A DNA stretch of 64,000 nucleotides, taken from positions 310,001-374,000 of the forward strand of contig VSJF01000002.1 in assembly GCA_009739215.1 (NCBI GenBank). Reading direction: 5' to 3'. A program made the position numbers and the translations under genes. Under the pieces are notes generated by a model. That model ran no database searches. It was not told where the DNA came from and saw only the letters and a list, made by a program, of their open reading frames with translations. This DNA comes from Floccularia luteovirens (Eukaryota; Basidiomycota; Agaricomycetes; Agaricales; Squamanitaceae). Of the stretch, positions 23,215 to 36,743 are shown one piece after another (position 1 is the first letter of the stretch; every line of letters starts with the position of its first letter).

Positions 23215-23815
23215 AGTTATGCAACAAGTCTTGGAATTGGGTTCTCAGAAAACACGACCTCTCCATTATTGAGACTATCAGCTGAGCGAGGCGTCTTAAT
23301 ACCCACGACCTTTATCCTTGAGTGCCTTCAGAAATGGCGGACCAGGACCTTGGTCGGACCAAGTCTTGGAATTTTTTGTCCCATGTTGCCACTAAAATTC
23401 CACCAATACACACCTTCTGTGCAAGGCCTATCGACCCAATAGATATCGGTTCTGCTTCAAAGCGTGGGGACTCTGTATCCGCTAAACCGAAGACATAGTT
23501 ACTTATAGTAAAGCCACCATCGCTTACGTTTTCTGACTTTAATGCCGGAGACATTTTTTGGGCCAAACGAGTACTCAAAACCTTCACCAGTACTACGGAA
23601 GGTAGAACTCAAATAACTTCCAAATGAGTTTGACTCTAATGAGAATTTGAGGATTTTTAGTACCAAACACTGATGTTAGATACTCACACAGCTCCCTGCA
23701 CCTGCGATTGTGCAATTCGGGGGAGCCACATGGAGGGGTGCCAAGACTTATATTTGCTACATATAAGGTGTCATTTAGACTCCATTGAAACATATAAGAA
23801 GGTGCGACGAGCAAA
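23215..23815 (-). pseudogene. Aspartic protease relic
   Basis: The minus strand shows SLNDTLYVANISLGTPP, which fits the start of a secreted fungal aspartic protease (the strand before the first catalytic DTG). The DTG segment itself is missing. Further on are GGFTISNYVFGLADTESP, FEAEPISIGSIGLAQ and SADSLNNGEVVFSENP, in the order expected for the N-terminal lobe and lobe junction. Frames change between the pieces and no second catalytic DSG/DTG is seen. Assigned from motif order only. Confidence 0.4.
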
Positions 23816-24469
23816 TATAGCTACGTTGTGGTACTCACACAGCGATCATCAGTATTGTCGTAGAAGGATCACGACGACGAATTGAATAACCATATTACTT
23901 TTCCATTGAAAAGATGCGTTTGCGTAGATTGGATTCTAACGCTTTGCCGCTTGGAACTGGTATTTCAGACAGTTGTGCATCCAGTCGAATAGTTTCAGTT
24001 ACAGTATCTGATTTCAGGATAATTCACTGAACATCGTGATTTTTCTGCGTTGTTTGTCCGACCAAATGGTGTGACCCGATAAGTGTTATCATCACGCCTA
24101 ACCCTCTTACGGAACGTGTTGGATAGCCTCAATTGTTTGATTATGCTGACCAGAAGCGTTGCAGATATAGTGCGTAGCGTCGATTCGAGACTATGCCCAA
24201 GTAGCGCAGGGTACTTATTCAGGTATACAGCGGTCAGTTAGTTGAGATGGCTATATATAGGTAAGGTATGGGAAACTTGGCCATGTGGCATGATATATAG
24301 ACCGAATTGATTAAGCACTGAGAGCGCAGCTCAAGTAACATGAAGCGGTTGATCGTTTAAACGTTGCCCGTTCACATGCGCGAGCGTTGTCATCTTCCTA
24401 AAGAGGATGTGAATCTCCACGTCCTCTTCGTGCACTAGTTAAGCATCCTTTTCACCATCTTTATCCGCC
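23816..24469. other. Intergenic, no gene seen
   Basis: Upstream DNA of the P450. It contains a box resembling a tRNA B-box (near 24183), but no matching stems, so no RNA gene is called. Confidence 0.5.
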
Positions 24470-26938
24470 ATGTTCGACAGGTTCAACTCCTCTTATTTCC
24501 CAAAGTATTCCTTTGTCTCCAACAGTTATGTTTGCACTGTACGCTTGTGCCATTCATCTTGACAGTCCCTTTACTAAGAATCAATCGTTCCTCTGCTCAA
24601 GTCGCTTACTTTGTGTGTCGTCCTGAGTATCTTCACTGCAATTTTCGCTTTCTACCATCACTATCGCTCCCGCTTAACTATATCTCATCTCCGTGGCCCA
24701 TTGTCCGAGTCCTTTCTCTTAGGTGAAGTTATATATATGCAAATTATGACCCCCCACATGGCCTCCTCATTCTTCAAACCAGGCAATCTCCCTGAGATAT
24801 TCCAAAGTCAAGCAGGGGAGCCAGATTTTAAGTACCAACGAGAATTCAGTGACATTGTCCGCATTAAAGGCGCTTTAGGGGTATATATTCTGTCCATCCT
24901 TTTGATGCAAGTATTTTGCCTCAATCCCTTTCTTTTCCAGGAAGATCGCCTCCTCATATCAGATCCTAAGGCGTTACACTACATTCTTCACACATCAGGT
25001 GAATCTCATCCTTATTGAACTGACCACTCTTCACACCCGTTATTATAGGGTATGGGTTTGTGAAGTGGCCAGAACGAACCGAGATATCTCGCATTCTGAT
25101 GGGTCGAGGACTTTTATGGGCAGATGGCAAGCATTTGATAAAGATAAAGAGGCAGTCGTGTGATCTGATTTATCACAGGCGAAATTCATAAAAGGCAGAG
25201 AAATGTGATGATGCCTGGGTTTGGGGGTAAGGGACCCCCTACGATTTTAATTAACCCTATTCACCTTTCATATGCATACTGCCAGCGCCCGAGAGCAGGG
25301 CCTTTGTTCCCATTTTTAGGAGGGTAGCCTCAGAAGTAGGTGTTTCTAATTTCGATACGGGTAATAATTATAACTAGTGCCCAAGCTGACTGCTCAATGG
25401 ATCGACATACTGGCTGCATCACCAGGCCAGACATGTATCTTGAATGTTGCTTCATGGTTGTCACGCACGACAATGGACTCTATTGGTGAAGGTGAATGAA
25501 GTGCCTACCTCTAAAAGGGACGTTTATCAACAAGCATAACACACTAGCGGCGTTTGATTATAAATTTGGGGCACTATATAATACAGACAACGAATTCATG
25601 AAAAGCTTATTTCGGTCTAATGTGCCAGAATCCAGTCCCCATCTAATTGAAATGAATTGACATCCTGTTGTTAACAGGACGGACACACTAGGTTCGCCAA
25701 CCAAGACTGCAATTTTGATGCAAACACTTCTCCCCATTTGGGTTCTCCAACTCATGGCGAAATACTCCCGCAGAAGAAATCTAGTTCATGCTCGACATAC
25801 TGCGAAATTAGCAGACGAGGTTACTCGCGAACTTGTTAGGTCAAAAGCAGAAGCTCTACTTCAAGGCAAAGGTAATAAGGATATCTTGAGTCTTCTTGGT
25901 ATGGGATCAATTCACTTAAGGGACCCTGCTACCTATCCATCTGATCGTTACGGTGCAGTAAAAGCAAATGCATCCGAAAATGCTAGCACAAAGCTGACAG
26001 AAGAAGAAATGCTCGCTCAAATGCGGTGGGTGTCACCTAATATGTGCAAAGTTTTAATGTGACCTTGAGATAGGACTATTCTACTTGTTGGGCATGAAAC
26101 GAGTGCAACTAGTATGGGTTGGCTTCTATTGGAACTTGCTCGCCACCCAGAAATACAAGAAAAACTTCGCCGAGAAATTCGGGCGACAGAACAAGCTATC
26201 CATGCTCGAGGAGATTCCGATTTCACGGCAGCAGACTTGGACAATATGACCTATCTTCACAGCCGTAGTTAAAGTGAGCGAGCCTCATGCTGTTTATGTT
26301 CCTTTTTTTGATGTAAAATTAATTACTGCAGGAATCGATGCGGTTTCACCCCGCCTTATATCAAAATTACCGGCTGGCTGTTCGAGATGAGGTTCTACCC
26401 CTATCTCAACCCATTACGAGTACAACCGGTGAAATAATCACGAAACTGCCAATTCCAAAAGGAACGAAAGTTATTCTGTCGATTGCTGCTTATAACAGGT
26501 ACCTACATCGTTAATCTATGATGTTGGGTTTTGTTAAATTGTCTTTTAGAAACAAAGAAATATTCGGCGAAGATGCTCATGTATATGATCCTGAAAGGTG
26601 GCTAAGAAGCACCGGCGAAAAGAAGGGTCCAGCCCTTGGTGTTTATGGTAATTTGTGAGGATCTGCTAATATAGATAGTTGCTTTATGAGCTAATTCACA
26701 ATCACCCATAAGGTTAACATTCGCTGGGGGTGTTAGGGCATGTATCGGATGGAGATTTGCTGTTTATGAAGTTCAGGCGTTGACGGTGGAAATCATCAAT
26801 CATTTCCAGTTTTCGCTCAGCCCCGATATCAAAAGACTTCGAAGAGAGGCGTGTTTAGTTATGTTACCGACGTTAGAGGGTGAACAGCTGGAAGGAGAAA
26901 ACTTACCACTCTGTATCAGTCTCGCACCCCGTGATTGA
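24470..26938 (+). CDS. Cytochrome P450 monooxygenase, one apparent frameshift
   Basis: Heme-thiolate monooxygenase, probably ER-anchored; substrate unknown. The N-terminus is uncertain: an ATG at 24470 or 24528 must be spliced to the membrane anchor LCVVLSIFTAIFAFYHHYRS. Then come HLRGPLSESFLLG, EDRLLISDPKALHYIL, GRGLLWADG, HKRQRNVMMPGFG, RAFVPIFRRVASE, LSRTTMDSIGEAAFDYKFGA, the I-helix LLVGHETSATSMGWLL, the K-helix ESMRFHPAL (E-x-x-R), DPERWL, and the heme loop FAGGVRACIG with the axial Cys. The stop is at 26936-26938. One extra base near 26263 (in CTTCACAGCC) shifts the frame just before the K-helix exon. The intron after WADG (about 25129-25188) looks GC-AG. Flanked by degraded genes and 2 kb from a fatty-acid desaturase; I cannot place it in a named CYP family. 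Confidence 0.85.
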
Positions 26939-27289
26939 AACGATTCTTCTGAATACCCAATTTTATTTGCAAGCTCGATTATATGTGCTGTGAGGTGATA
27001 AAGTATCACATCCTGACCGATATCCGGTTTCTGGCAACCATCTATATTTAGTTTTTCATTGTAAGGTCTCTCACATCGACTCAGTCCTAGAAAGGAAATC
27101 AGTTTTCTGCCAAAACAAAAGTCAAAATAGTTCTGCACTGCTGCCTAGAGAAAATCACATATGCATCCAGACCATAGTATGAGCCTCCATTGAAAGAAAG
27201 AGGGTGCTTGTTTTAGGAGTCTGCACTTTGGGCGACTTTAGTCTTTTGGTATCCGACTATTTCCGACTTAGTCGGCGACTCGCACAACA
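26939..27289. other. Intergenic, no gene seen
   Basis: Between the P450 stop and repeat copy B. Nothing recognised. A minus-strand open stretch here overlaps the P450 3' end and looks like chance. Confidence 0.4.
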
Positions 27290-27530
27290 CTGCTCCAGTG
27301 CCTACTCTATCGAGTACATGTTGGAGGAATCTGGCAGCCTTGTCAGGTACGACCCTGCGCGCACATGTCTATGGTGTTTTCCAGCGCTGGGATGTATGGA
27401 TCGACTTCAACGAGTTATCGTGGAAGGACTGCTGGCTGACTATTACCTGAGCCCATTCTGGTCCATTTCAAAATGTCTTACCAAGTCAACCTCCTTGCAA
27501 CGTCGTCTCGGTGTCCCAATTCCCCTATAG
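27290..27530 (+). repeat. Dispersed repeat, copy B
   Basis: Partner of the repeat at 22890-23130. It ends about 60 bases before the lectin start codon, so it probably forms part of that gene's promoter or 5' leader. Confidence 0.6.
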
Positions 27531-27587
27531 ACTTTTCACTACCCACCTCTCCACAGCATTATCAAAACAACGGAAGAAAACCACAAT

Positions 27588-28226
27588 ATGTCTGCGACAT
27601 TTAGTAGCATCTTCATTTTTCTCCTCACTGGTCGTCTGGTTTATGCCCAATCGTCATCACCTTTTCAAATCCACCCCGCACTAGGCGAGAATAAATGTTT
27701 AGATGTTCGCGGCGCTGTATTTGCCAACGGTACCGTTGTTCAGATGTATGACATTCCCATCCGATTTTCAATTGCTAATATCAGTGTTCTGACATATCTT
27801 ATTGAAGATATGATTGCAACGGTTCCCAAGCACAGAATTGGGTCTTTCATGGTGGTCCTACCCAAGTTAGGCTGTTTAATACGGACTTTTGTTTGGATGC
27901 TGGGTCCGGTGGGTAGAATGACGCTGCCATATTTCCTCGTGTTGAATATTCCTGGTAGTTTATTCAAGTAATCACCCTGCAAAAATTCAACAATGCCTTG
28001 ACGCACAAACTTCTATCCCAGCTCAGCAGTCATGGCGTTATACCGACGACAAACGCTTGATACTGACTCAACCCGGAGGTTCGTTTACTTTCTTTTATAA
28101 TATACTTTATATGAATTATCCATAGGATTATGTCTTGACCTCACGGAAGGCGACCTGACCAACGGGAATCCAATACAGATTTACCAGTGCACAGACTATA
28201 ACACACACCAGATTTGGACGGTTTGA
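27588..28226 (+). CDS. Small secreted protein with ricin-B-type (beta-trefoil) lectin domain
   Basis: Secreted carbohydrate-binding protein; only the lectin fold is present, with no catalytic or toxin chain. Starts MSATFSSIFIFLLTGRLVYA, a clear signal peptide. After three introns the mature chain reads FQIHPALGENKCLDVRGAVF, ANGTVVQIYDCNGSQAQNWV, TQVRLFNTDFCLDAGS, HPAKIQQCLDAQ, DDKRLILTQ, LCLDLTEGDLTNGNPIQIY and YNTHQIWTV. These give the three trefoil repeats with their Cys pairs and Q-x-W motifs (QNW, QSW with one extra residue, QIW). The length, about 160 residues, matches single-domain fungal members. Natural ligand unknown. The reading frame is complete with the splices chosen. Its upstream region is repeat copy B. 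Confidence 0.83.
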
Positions 28227-28408
28227 TAGTGATCCATGTTTCTTCAGCTTGATATTACGCATCCTTTCTACAATATACCTATTTTACTTCCAAAAGCTAA
28301 TTACAAGCATGTTGAATATCAAGAAAAATTGCGCTGAGCGACAATGTAGTATTTACATGCTAGGATATACACGAGGCGGAGTCCAGCCCATCGGTACTGT
28401 ACCAGGCA

Positions 28409-30478
28409 TTAATCATACTTTAACCTTGATGAGCCTTCCAATCTGTCCTCCTCAACTGGATCCCAACCACTGTCTGTATGTTCCTTCATATCTTCGTCAG
28501 CGATCTTCCGGGCAACCTCACCATACTTGTTTTTGTAAAAGACAATATCCCCTTCCTCCTCGATGAACAAACATTGTGTGAAGGATCGATAGAGGGCATA
28601 AACGGTGTTCTGAAATTTTGGGATCACCAGGTGAGATATATACCTCATGGAGAGTACTCACAGTGGAATCATAGTTATAATCTTCTTTCAAAACGCTCTT
28701 GATAGCTTCAGTAATCTTTGGTCCATTATCTGTACGAAATATTAAGCGTTCAATTGTATGCAAATACAAATATATTTCTCACAGAATGGCGCACGGAGGA
28801 ATAGGTCTAAACGTTCGTGGTGTTTAGATTATCCATGATAAGCGATCCTGAACACTTACGGTGGGCAACATGATCGTGGCTAATGTTATGGAAAAAGAAC
28901 CTCCCCATCCATCCCAAAAGTGGTCTGTCGACAGTAGCGAGTGCGCCGCGCAGGAAAGTCCATGCACCCCTCCTGTAATGAGGAATGGTGGGGTCTGAGT
29001 GATGCAAATACGTAAATAGCACTGTTTTTGTTAAGTGTGAGAAGCGAAAGGTAAAATATATCTGCAAGACATACCAATCCTAAAGATGATGAGGGATTTT
29101 AGATCAGATGTCGACCATGAGAGTAGAGGTTCTTACCAATGATTCACCAACTATAAATATATTAGTTGAACTGTTTAGACTGTTATTATGACGAGTGTAT
29201 AGCTGTACTCACGAAGAAAGGAATCATATAGTATTTGAATATGAACTCGGCCCCAAGAGAGTAAAGGATAAAGGCCATGCCAGCAACTCCGATGTTTGAC
29301 AGGGTAATCAAGTTACCTGCAAATTTTTATGACTTTTGTATAATTTATACATGGGATATACTTACGTTCATGTGGTTTGAACAATGGCGAGCTGGGTTCA
29401 AAGTGGTTGGTACCTGGGGGATATTTGGGGTTACCCATCGTATTTTGCCTAATTAACTGAGATTAGTGGTGCACCCCGAACTGATCACCACCGAAATCCT
29501 AAAAAAGAACGCACGTGAGGTAAATCCACCAGCCGCTATAAGATGGTTTACAGACTAGTTCGATTGTTGTAAAAAGGACGAAAACGTACAAGAACTGCAT
29601 TATGAACATCCTGTAGAATGTGTATATGGGAGTTTCCTCAAACATCTCCATGTAGTCAGCTTTTGTGGCCTGGCTTTCGGGTGGCAAGTTGTATTTCTCG
29701 CGAGTGTATGGAACATAGTTCTCATCCCGCTCCATAGATGCTGCCGCTTTCTGTCAAAGCATGGTTCTCAAACTCTGTTAATAGATTTCATAGAGGTCAC
29801 TAACATGGTGAGCATGGTGTGTTGAGCGCCATGAAAAGTAGGGAATAAGGATATACTGTTGGTGCATGTTAATACAAATTGGAAGAAACTCCGACTTGAA
29901 TAGACAACATACTGAGTGGAATATGAAACCAACAATGTTATTGAGAATTTTGCTATTGAACAACGAACCATGACCACCGTCATGCCCTGAAATCAAGAAT
30001 GAAGCTAACTGTATATAGAACTCTGCGTAAAATACATCGACTTACCGAGGCAGAAGATTCCAGCCATCACCATCCCCTGTGTCCAATAATAGAATGTCCA
30101 TAACGATGCCTTCAGGAAGGCTTTTGGCACTCCTCCTTCTATATAACCCCAAAAATTTCCCTGTGCCCATGGAGAGATGCATGACGCGAATTTGTATAAA
30201 GCGAGGGAGAAGACAATATCACGAAGCAAATAAAATGAGGCTTTAGTGCCATTTACTAGCAAGAGATTTCGTTACCATGCAGACGTTTCATTTTACCAGT
30301 ACCAATAGCTCACTTTTCATTAGATGCTTCGGTACAGCATCATGCACCTCCTTGAGAGTGATTTTGGGAGGAACGAATGGCCTGCGTAGCCTGTGAACCA
30401 CGTTTGAGATGTAGTATATCATTGAAGACTGTAATTGGCCTACCGTGCTTCGTATTCCGGACCGTTGCGAAAAAACAT
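28409..30478 (-). CDS. FAD2-like fatty-acid desaturase, copy B
   Basis: Paralogue of the desaturase at 11509-13578, with the same predicted role in ER acyl-chain desaturation. Starts MFFRNGPEYEAR at 30478. Key segments are RPFVPPKITLKEVHDAVPKH, GHDGGHGSLFNSKILNN (box 1, HDGGH), SWRSTHHAHH (box 2), ASMERDENYVPYTREKYNLP, GWWIYLT, TMGNPKYPPGTNHFEPSSP, FTYLHHSDPTIPHYRRGAW and HDHVAHH (box 3, split by an intron). The tail is KEDYNYDSTV plus YRSFTQCLFIEEEGDIVFYK, ending at a stop at 28409. Intron positions match copy A wherever I compared them. No lesion. The two copies lie on the same strand 15 kb apart, with unrelated genes between, so they are not a simple tandem pair. Confidence 0.88.
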
Positions 30479-31081
30479 TAATCAAATGAACGAAGAGAAA
30501 GTCGTCTAGGGAGGGAACGACAATGGTACGTGTGGTGTTTAAAAGGTAAATTGATCAGCTCACAAATGCAGAGTAGAGAGCTACTCTGGATTCTTATATC
30601 AATTTTGCTGAATATACATAGTAGCCTGCTCCTTCTTAACAACGCCAATAGAAGCTGCGCATGTGAATCAATTTGTTCGTCAAAACGTAATGGGTAGTCG
30701 GGCTGGATGTCACTTCAAAGACCGTCGGATAGGAGTATATCGGATGTGTCGACTGTATATCCACAATTGAATCCAGGCAGATGAGCAAATAGAAGTAAAC
30801 CGAAGCATAATGAGCAGGTGTGGATACTGTTACTTTCTGTGATCTTTGCACTTTCGAGGGCGACTGGCATCCGTAGTGCAAAGAACTGGCGGAGTATAGG
30901 AGAACGAGAGACAGACGGACATCGGGTAAGATATGTAAAGGAAGCTCTAGACTTGTCAATATTGCAGTTTCAGCATTCTCTGCAAGTCCAGGGAGAAAGT
31001 TGGAACCCAGCCTAATTCTCGACTAGGATGCTGAGCAACCCTGAGTCAAACATCAGTGTATTTAGTGTGCTGATCCGCTTA
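30479..31081. other. Intergenic, no gene seen
   Basis: Upstream of desaturase copy B and downstream of a possible gene at 31082. Short open stretches only, and none with recognisable motifs. Confidence 0.5.
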
Positions 31082-31603
31082 TCACCCAATTACTGCAATA
31101 CCCGACCCACAAATTGGATCCGCCGTAAACTGGGTCTGACAATGATTATAAGTGGATAACTCGCAGAGTACGTTTTTGGTGGCTGTTTTGATGGTGTCGA
31201 TCAACAAGCCTTGGGTATCATATGTCAGTTCGAAGAAATATAATCGATGTAAAACCACAACTAATATATATACAGGAAATCTCCAACCACAAAGCCTCTG
31301 TTCTCGTCCAGTTCTCGATTTTTCATCTTCCTGCGCGTAAACTACCCGAAGCCACTCGAATCGATTATATGCACCGGACGTACTATGCCTTGTCTTGTAT
31401 TTTCTTGCCAGGAAGCAAGTACCACTAGCAACCAACAAAGTTGACCTCAAACAAATAGACCAGAAGGCTCTTTGGTAATGTGTTTCTCCACGATGCGACT
31501 GGATGCAGTCCTCGCACCTTTGAAAATGTTTTGTTACAGACCGCATCTTGGGCCCAGACGTTGACGTACTTTTGCGAGGAAGAAATCTCGAGACATCATT
31601 CAC
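31082..31603 (-). CDS. Hypothetical protein, weakly supported
   Basis: An uninterrupted frame of 173 codons starting MNDVSRFLPRKSTSTSG and ending DPICGSGIAVIG. The last third (FELTYDTQGLLIDTIKTATK, then CELSTYNHCQTQF) looks protein-like, with spaced cysteines. The central hydrophobic patch YILVVVLHRLYF could be coding or part of a short intron. No family recognised, and its start lies about 90 bases from the start of the divergent EF-hand gene. It may be a small real gene or chance. Confidence 0.3.
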   Translation of the reverse strand: MNDVSRFLPRKSTSTSGPKMRSVTKHFQRCEDCIQSHRGETHYQRAFWSICLRSTLLVASGTCFLARKYKTRHSTSGAYNRFEWLRVVYAQEDEKSRTGREQRLCGWRFPVYILVVVLHRLYFFELTYDTQGLLIDTIKTATKNVLCELSTYNHCQTQFTADPICGSGIAVIG

Positions 31604-31694
31604 GTGATCGGCAAAGACCGAAGACGATAATCTGAACAGCCTTGATAATCAAGTTTCCTTCCTTGACTTATCATTTATATCTCCTTCAAACACT

Positions 31695-32983
<1,289 letters not shown>

Positions 32984-33512
32984 AGTGGGGCTCAGTTTCA
33001 CTACCAAGTAATTAATATAGACATTAAAGTCTATGAATGGTGAAATCCAAGAGAATTTGTACGATGTGCATGTCTCCAAATAAGATAAATGTAGTATTTG
33101 AACAAGTTATATTTCTTTGCGCCTTTCAACCTTTATCGATACGTAACCTTTGTAAAGATAGCAATCAAGTTTTTGCCTTATTTTCATGACAATAAGTAGG
33201 ACGGACGCTTTACAAAAACGAGGTTTGACTTCTGACACTATTTACTCTGTAATAAGTTATGAGATGCGCGCCTGTGTCTGACACTTTCTCAACGGCACAA
33301 GTGTCATCAAGATTTCATTACAGGCACAAGATATAAGTGATTTGGATGTTATTTTCCTAAGTCCCATAGAGTCCATGATCAATAAAAAGTATTACTGCTT
33401 TTATAATAAAAAAATGAGACAGTTAATGGCTACATTGTGATCGCTCTACATCCACAGTTAAATACAAAAATCGAGCAGGGTCAAATACCGATAAAGAAGC
33501 ATACAGGAGACC
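32984..33512. other. Intergenic between convergent 3' ends
   Basis: AT-rich 3' flanks of PEF1 and SPT7. No gene seen. Confidence 0.6.
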
Positions 33513-36500
33513 TTAAGCACTGGCTACAACAACAGGAGGTAAAGGAGGACTCCCATGGCTCTGTCCATGTCCATTACTCTGTAGTCCAGCGTTTTGTATG
33601 TACGCAGGACCTCCACCTTGCCCTGAACCCGGCACTGCTGCTTGCATTTCTGCCAACCTTTTCTTCCTTCCATTCCCGCTCCCAACACCACTAGTTCCTT
33701 TCTTCTTTTTCGTCGATGAAGTGTTGTCCGGAGCTAGACTCGAATCAACAGGAACGAATGGAACTCCAGGTAGAGTCCCTTCCGGTCCAGATTTGTTTGC
33801 CTTCTTCTTGGCTGCGGCACTACTTGACCCTTTGACGATCTGGCCAAGGGGTCCCATCTTTGAGTGCGTGGGATCTGGTGGATCATCTGGAAGAACCATT
33901 GTTGGAAGAGGAACTGTAGGTTTGACTTCTTCTACAGGTTTGCCTGTATTTGGTAATGCATTCGGATGGTATGGACCACCATACAAGGTATTTGGCACCG
34001 GGTTGATACCTATCGCCGGACCAGGTATTGGAGGCACTGTGGCATGGGGTGGGGGAGCAATCGAAACGGCAAGGGTTGTAAATCTGGATTGATAATAAGG
34101 TTGGAGAAGTCCAATCTGATCTTCCACTTTTGAGAACACAAGTGGAATAAATGGTGGCGGAGGAGGATAAGGTGGTGGCGGCTCTGTAGGTTTGGCGCTA
34201 GTACAAATCTTAGAAACAGCTAGGAAACATGAAATATAAAATAAAAACATACACTGCAGGTTTGTTCTGACCCTTTTTTCCTTTAAGGAGCCTTTTGGGT
34301 ATACTAAGACTTGACATGCCGAATTCAGCTGCGATACCCAATTCTCGCAACCCAAGGTAATCTTCTCCAAGGAGATCCGCAAAGTCGCCCCTACAAGACC
34401 ACAAATGAGTACTTGATGTAGAGAGCTATAGATATGAACATACATCGCAAGAGCGCCTGTTTCTTCTTCACCTTCCTCATCGAACAAACCTTCGTCTTCC
34501 AAGATTTCTCCGGCAGTCTACAGACAAGTATGAGCAAGAATCCGACAAGCAGAGTAAAAAAGAAAGTCTGACCGATTCCCGATAAGCGCTGACCAGTTTC
34601 TTCTCCAACTCTCCCAATCTAGAACCATACCGTTCAACGTCGTCATGGATATAGCGATATAGATCTTGAACTTTCGATGTCCCACTTTCGAATAACGTAT
34701 GAAGGATAATTTCCTGCAAATTGCTTAGTTAAAGGATATTGCTACTTAGCGCAATATACCTACTTCTGGACTCATTGTCTTTGAGTATTTATCGGAGAGA
34801 AACCGTATTGTACGTCCCACGTTAAATAGATACTCGGAAGTCACTCCTACCAACACATCCAATGCAACTTTTGAGGTACCTGCAAATCATCTCTATGAGC
34901 GCGAAACATCGAGTACGACTGAAGGTATACCTTGAAAACCTGCATGTTCTAGAATCTTTGAATTCATCCAAGTCAAGCACTCTGTTGCATTCTTCTCTCC
35001 AATCTCAGCACCATTAATCTTTGTCCGGCCCTTGCCTTTCCCTCTGTATAAACTCCATGGACGTTCATCTATCTTATCGTCAACTTCATCAATATCTCCC
35101 AATGCAGTCGCATATGTAGGACCTATTTGGCTGGGAAGACCACCAGCCCCACTTCCCTGCGCAAACCCAGTCCCTTCAACTCCTTCCCCATCTTCCGCAG
35201 TCGTATTACTTGCATTTAAAGCCGCAAATTTGGCATGGGTATGGCGCATCCTTTTCATAGTTTTTATGTTCGTATTCATCATAGTAAGCATGGACTTCGG
35301 CTGTGGCTCGGGTATTGATTGAGTAGCCATCGATTTCCGGCGCTTTGGCTTGTGTGGGCGGAACGTTTTGGAAGGTGAAGATGATGAATAAAGCATTCCG
35401 GGTAATCCGTTTCCAAGAAGAACATCAGATTGGACGGCGCCCCACCATAACGCAGCTGGGTCATCATAGTCAGGTAATAATGATACAGAGTGTTGTGTCG
35501 TAAAACGCGCGCGTTTCTGTGGACGGTGGTCAACCACACCATTCCTACAAGACTATGTTAGTAGAAGGTCGAACTAGTATAGAGTGGCTGGGTCACAGTT
35601 TACGCTTGTCGCCTACGACACCATCTACCATCATAGACATATCTTCAGGAGTCAGTGTACTATCAGCCTCAGTTTCACTTTCAACATCTAGGAAAGGTGT
35701 TAAGTCTCGCAATCTTTCTACTAAATCCTTTGTTGGATCCTTGGCTTCTGCAACCCGACGGTCAAGCTCTTTGAACAACGTCATGCCCTGCTGTGTCCGA
35801 ACAATGGCTGGAGTATCTGGGAAAGGTATATCATGTGTTCTCATCCTTTTTGATGTAGAGTATATAGAAGATTTCATGGTAAATGATGTAGGGGTTGTAG
35901 ATTTGGAGGTGGATGGAAATGAGGGAGAACGGTGGTGGCCATTGATAAAACCATTACTATCATTATATTTGGGACGAGCGATGCCACTCGCAATGGGACT
36001 CGGAAGGTCGGAGGGAATTGGTGGGTCAGTGCGCTCTTTGCGATCCGTGATATATTTCAGGAGCTTGTCGGCTTTGGCCTTCAGCCTTGTGACACATTGT
36101 CTCAAAGGATGGTTCTGGACAGAGTCAACAAAAAATAAATACTCAGAGAAAGAACAGACCTCTGTAGCATTATATGTGTAACAGTTCGACCAGATCAACT
36201 CCAAGTCATCCTTAAACTCCCGTTTTGACTTGTATTGCTTTTGCTTTACTTTCTTGAGCATGGTCTGAAAGTCCATGGGATTAGCAATGACTATGTGCAT
36301 AGGTGGTCAGTGGCAATATTCACACACAGGTTGTGAGACATACCATCATAATAATCTGGTACTTCAGCCTTTGATACAGGCTTCAGGAAAGCCTCAGCAT
36401 CACGATTATCCTGATAATTAAAATGTCACCGACGCGTTACAATGAACAATGTGGCGTGACTTACGATAGTAATTGACTTTAGGTCGACCAGCAGACCTTC

Positions 36501-36743
36501 CAATGAGTCATAGAAGGGATCCGAGAGTTTCGCGTCGTAACTCTGACGCTAACATAACAAAGCTTAGATTGCTAGTTTCGGATGAAATATAGCTCACATA
36601 CCCGGCCTTCCTTGACAGTCGTTAATAGGAGTCTAAGGTCCGACGCTGGCTTGACCTGGCTTTCTGTTAAAGTCCTGAGGAGATTCTGGATGGAGTGGAG
36701 TGAGACTTTGGGATGGATTCGTGGCTCAAACGCTTACGTTCAT
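33513..36743 (-). CDS. SPT7: SAGA complex subunit SPT7 (bromodomain and histone fold)
   Basis: Structural subunit of the SAGA transcriptional coactivator, nuclear. The start at 36743 gives MN, then an intron, then NLLRTLTESQVKPASDLRLL. The bromodomain spans about 36300-36100: NPMDFQTMLKKVKQKQYKS, FKDDLELIWSNCYTYNATE (with the conserved acetyl-lysine Asn and Tyr), NHPLRQCVTRLKAKADKLL. A Ser/Thr-rich linker and a basic patch follow. The histone-fold (Bromo_TP) segment spans about 34940-34640: ILEHAGFQGTSKVALDVLVG, SEYLFNVGRTIRFLSDKYS, EIILHTLFESGTSKVQDLYR, YIHDDVERYGSRLGELEKKL. The C-terminus has DFADLLGEDYLGLRELGIA and a Pro-rich, then Lys-rich tail. No frame break found. Confidence 0.9.

Noticed and set aside
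24160..24230. B-box-like GATTCGAGACT suggesting a tRNA
   Set aside because: No T-stem, acceptor stem or A-box that pair around it.
27588..28226. Ricin-B domain as a sign of a toxin
   Set aside because: Only the sugar-binding trefoil is present; there is no catalytic chain, and such lectin domains are common in harmless fungal proteins.
33598..34092. 164-codon plus-strand frame opposite SPT7
   Set aside because: Mirror of the Pro-rich SPT7 C-terminus; low-complexity composition explains the lack of stops.
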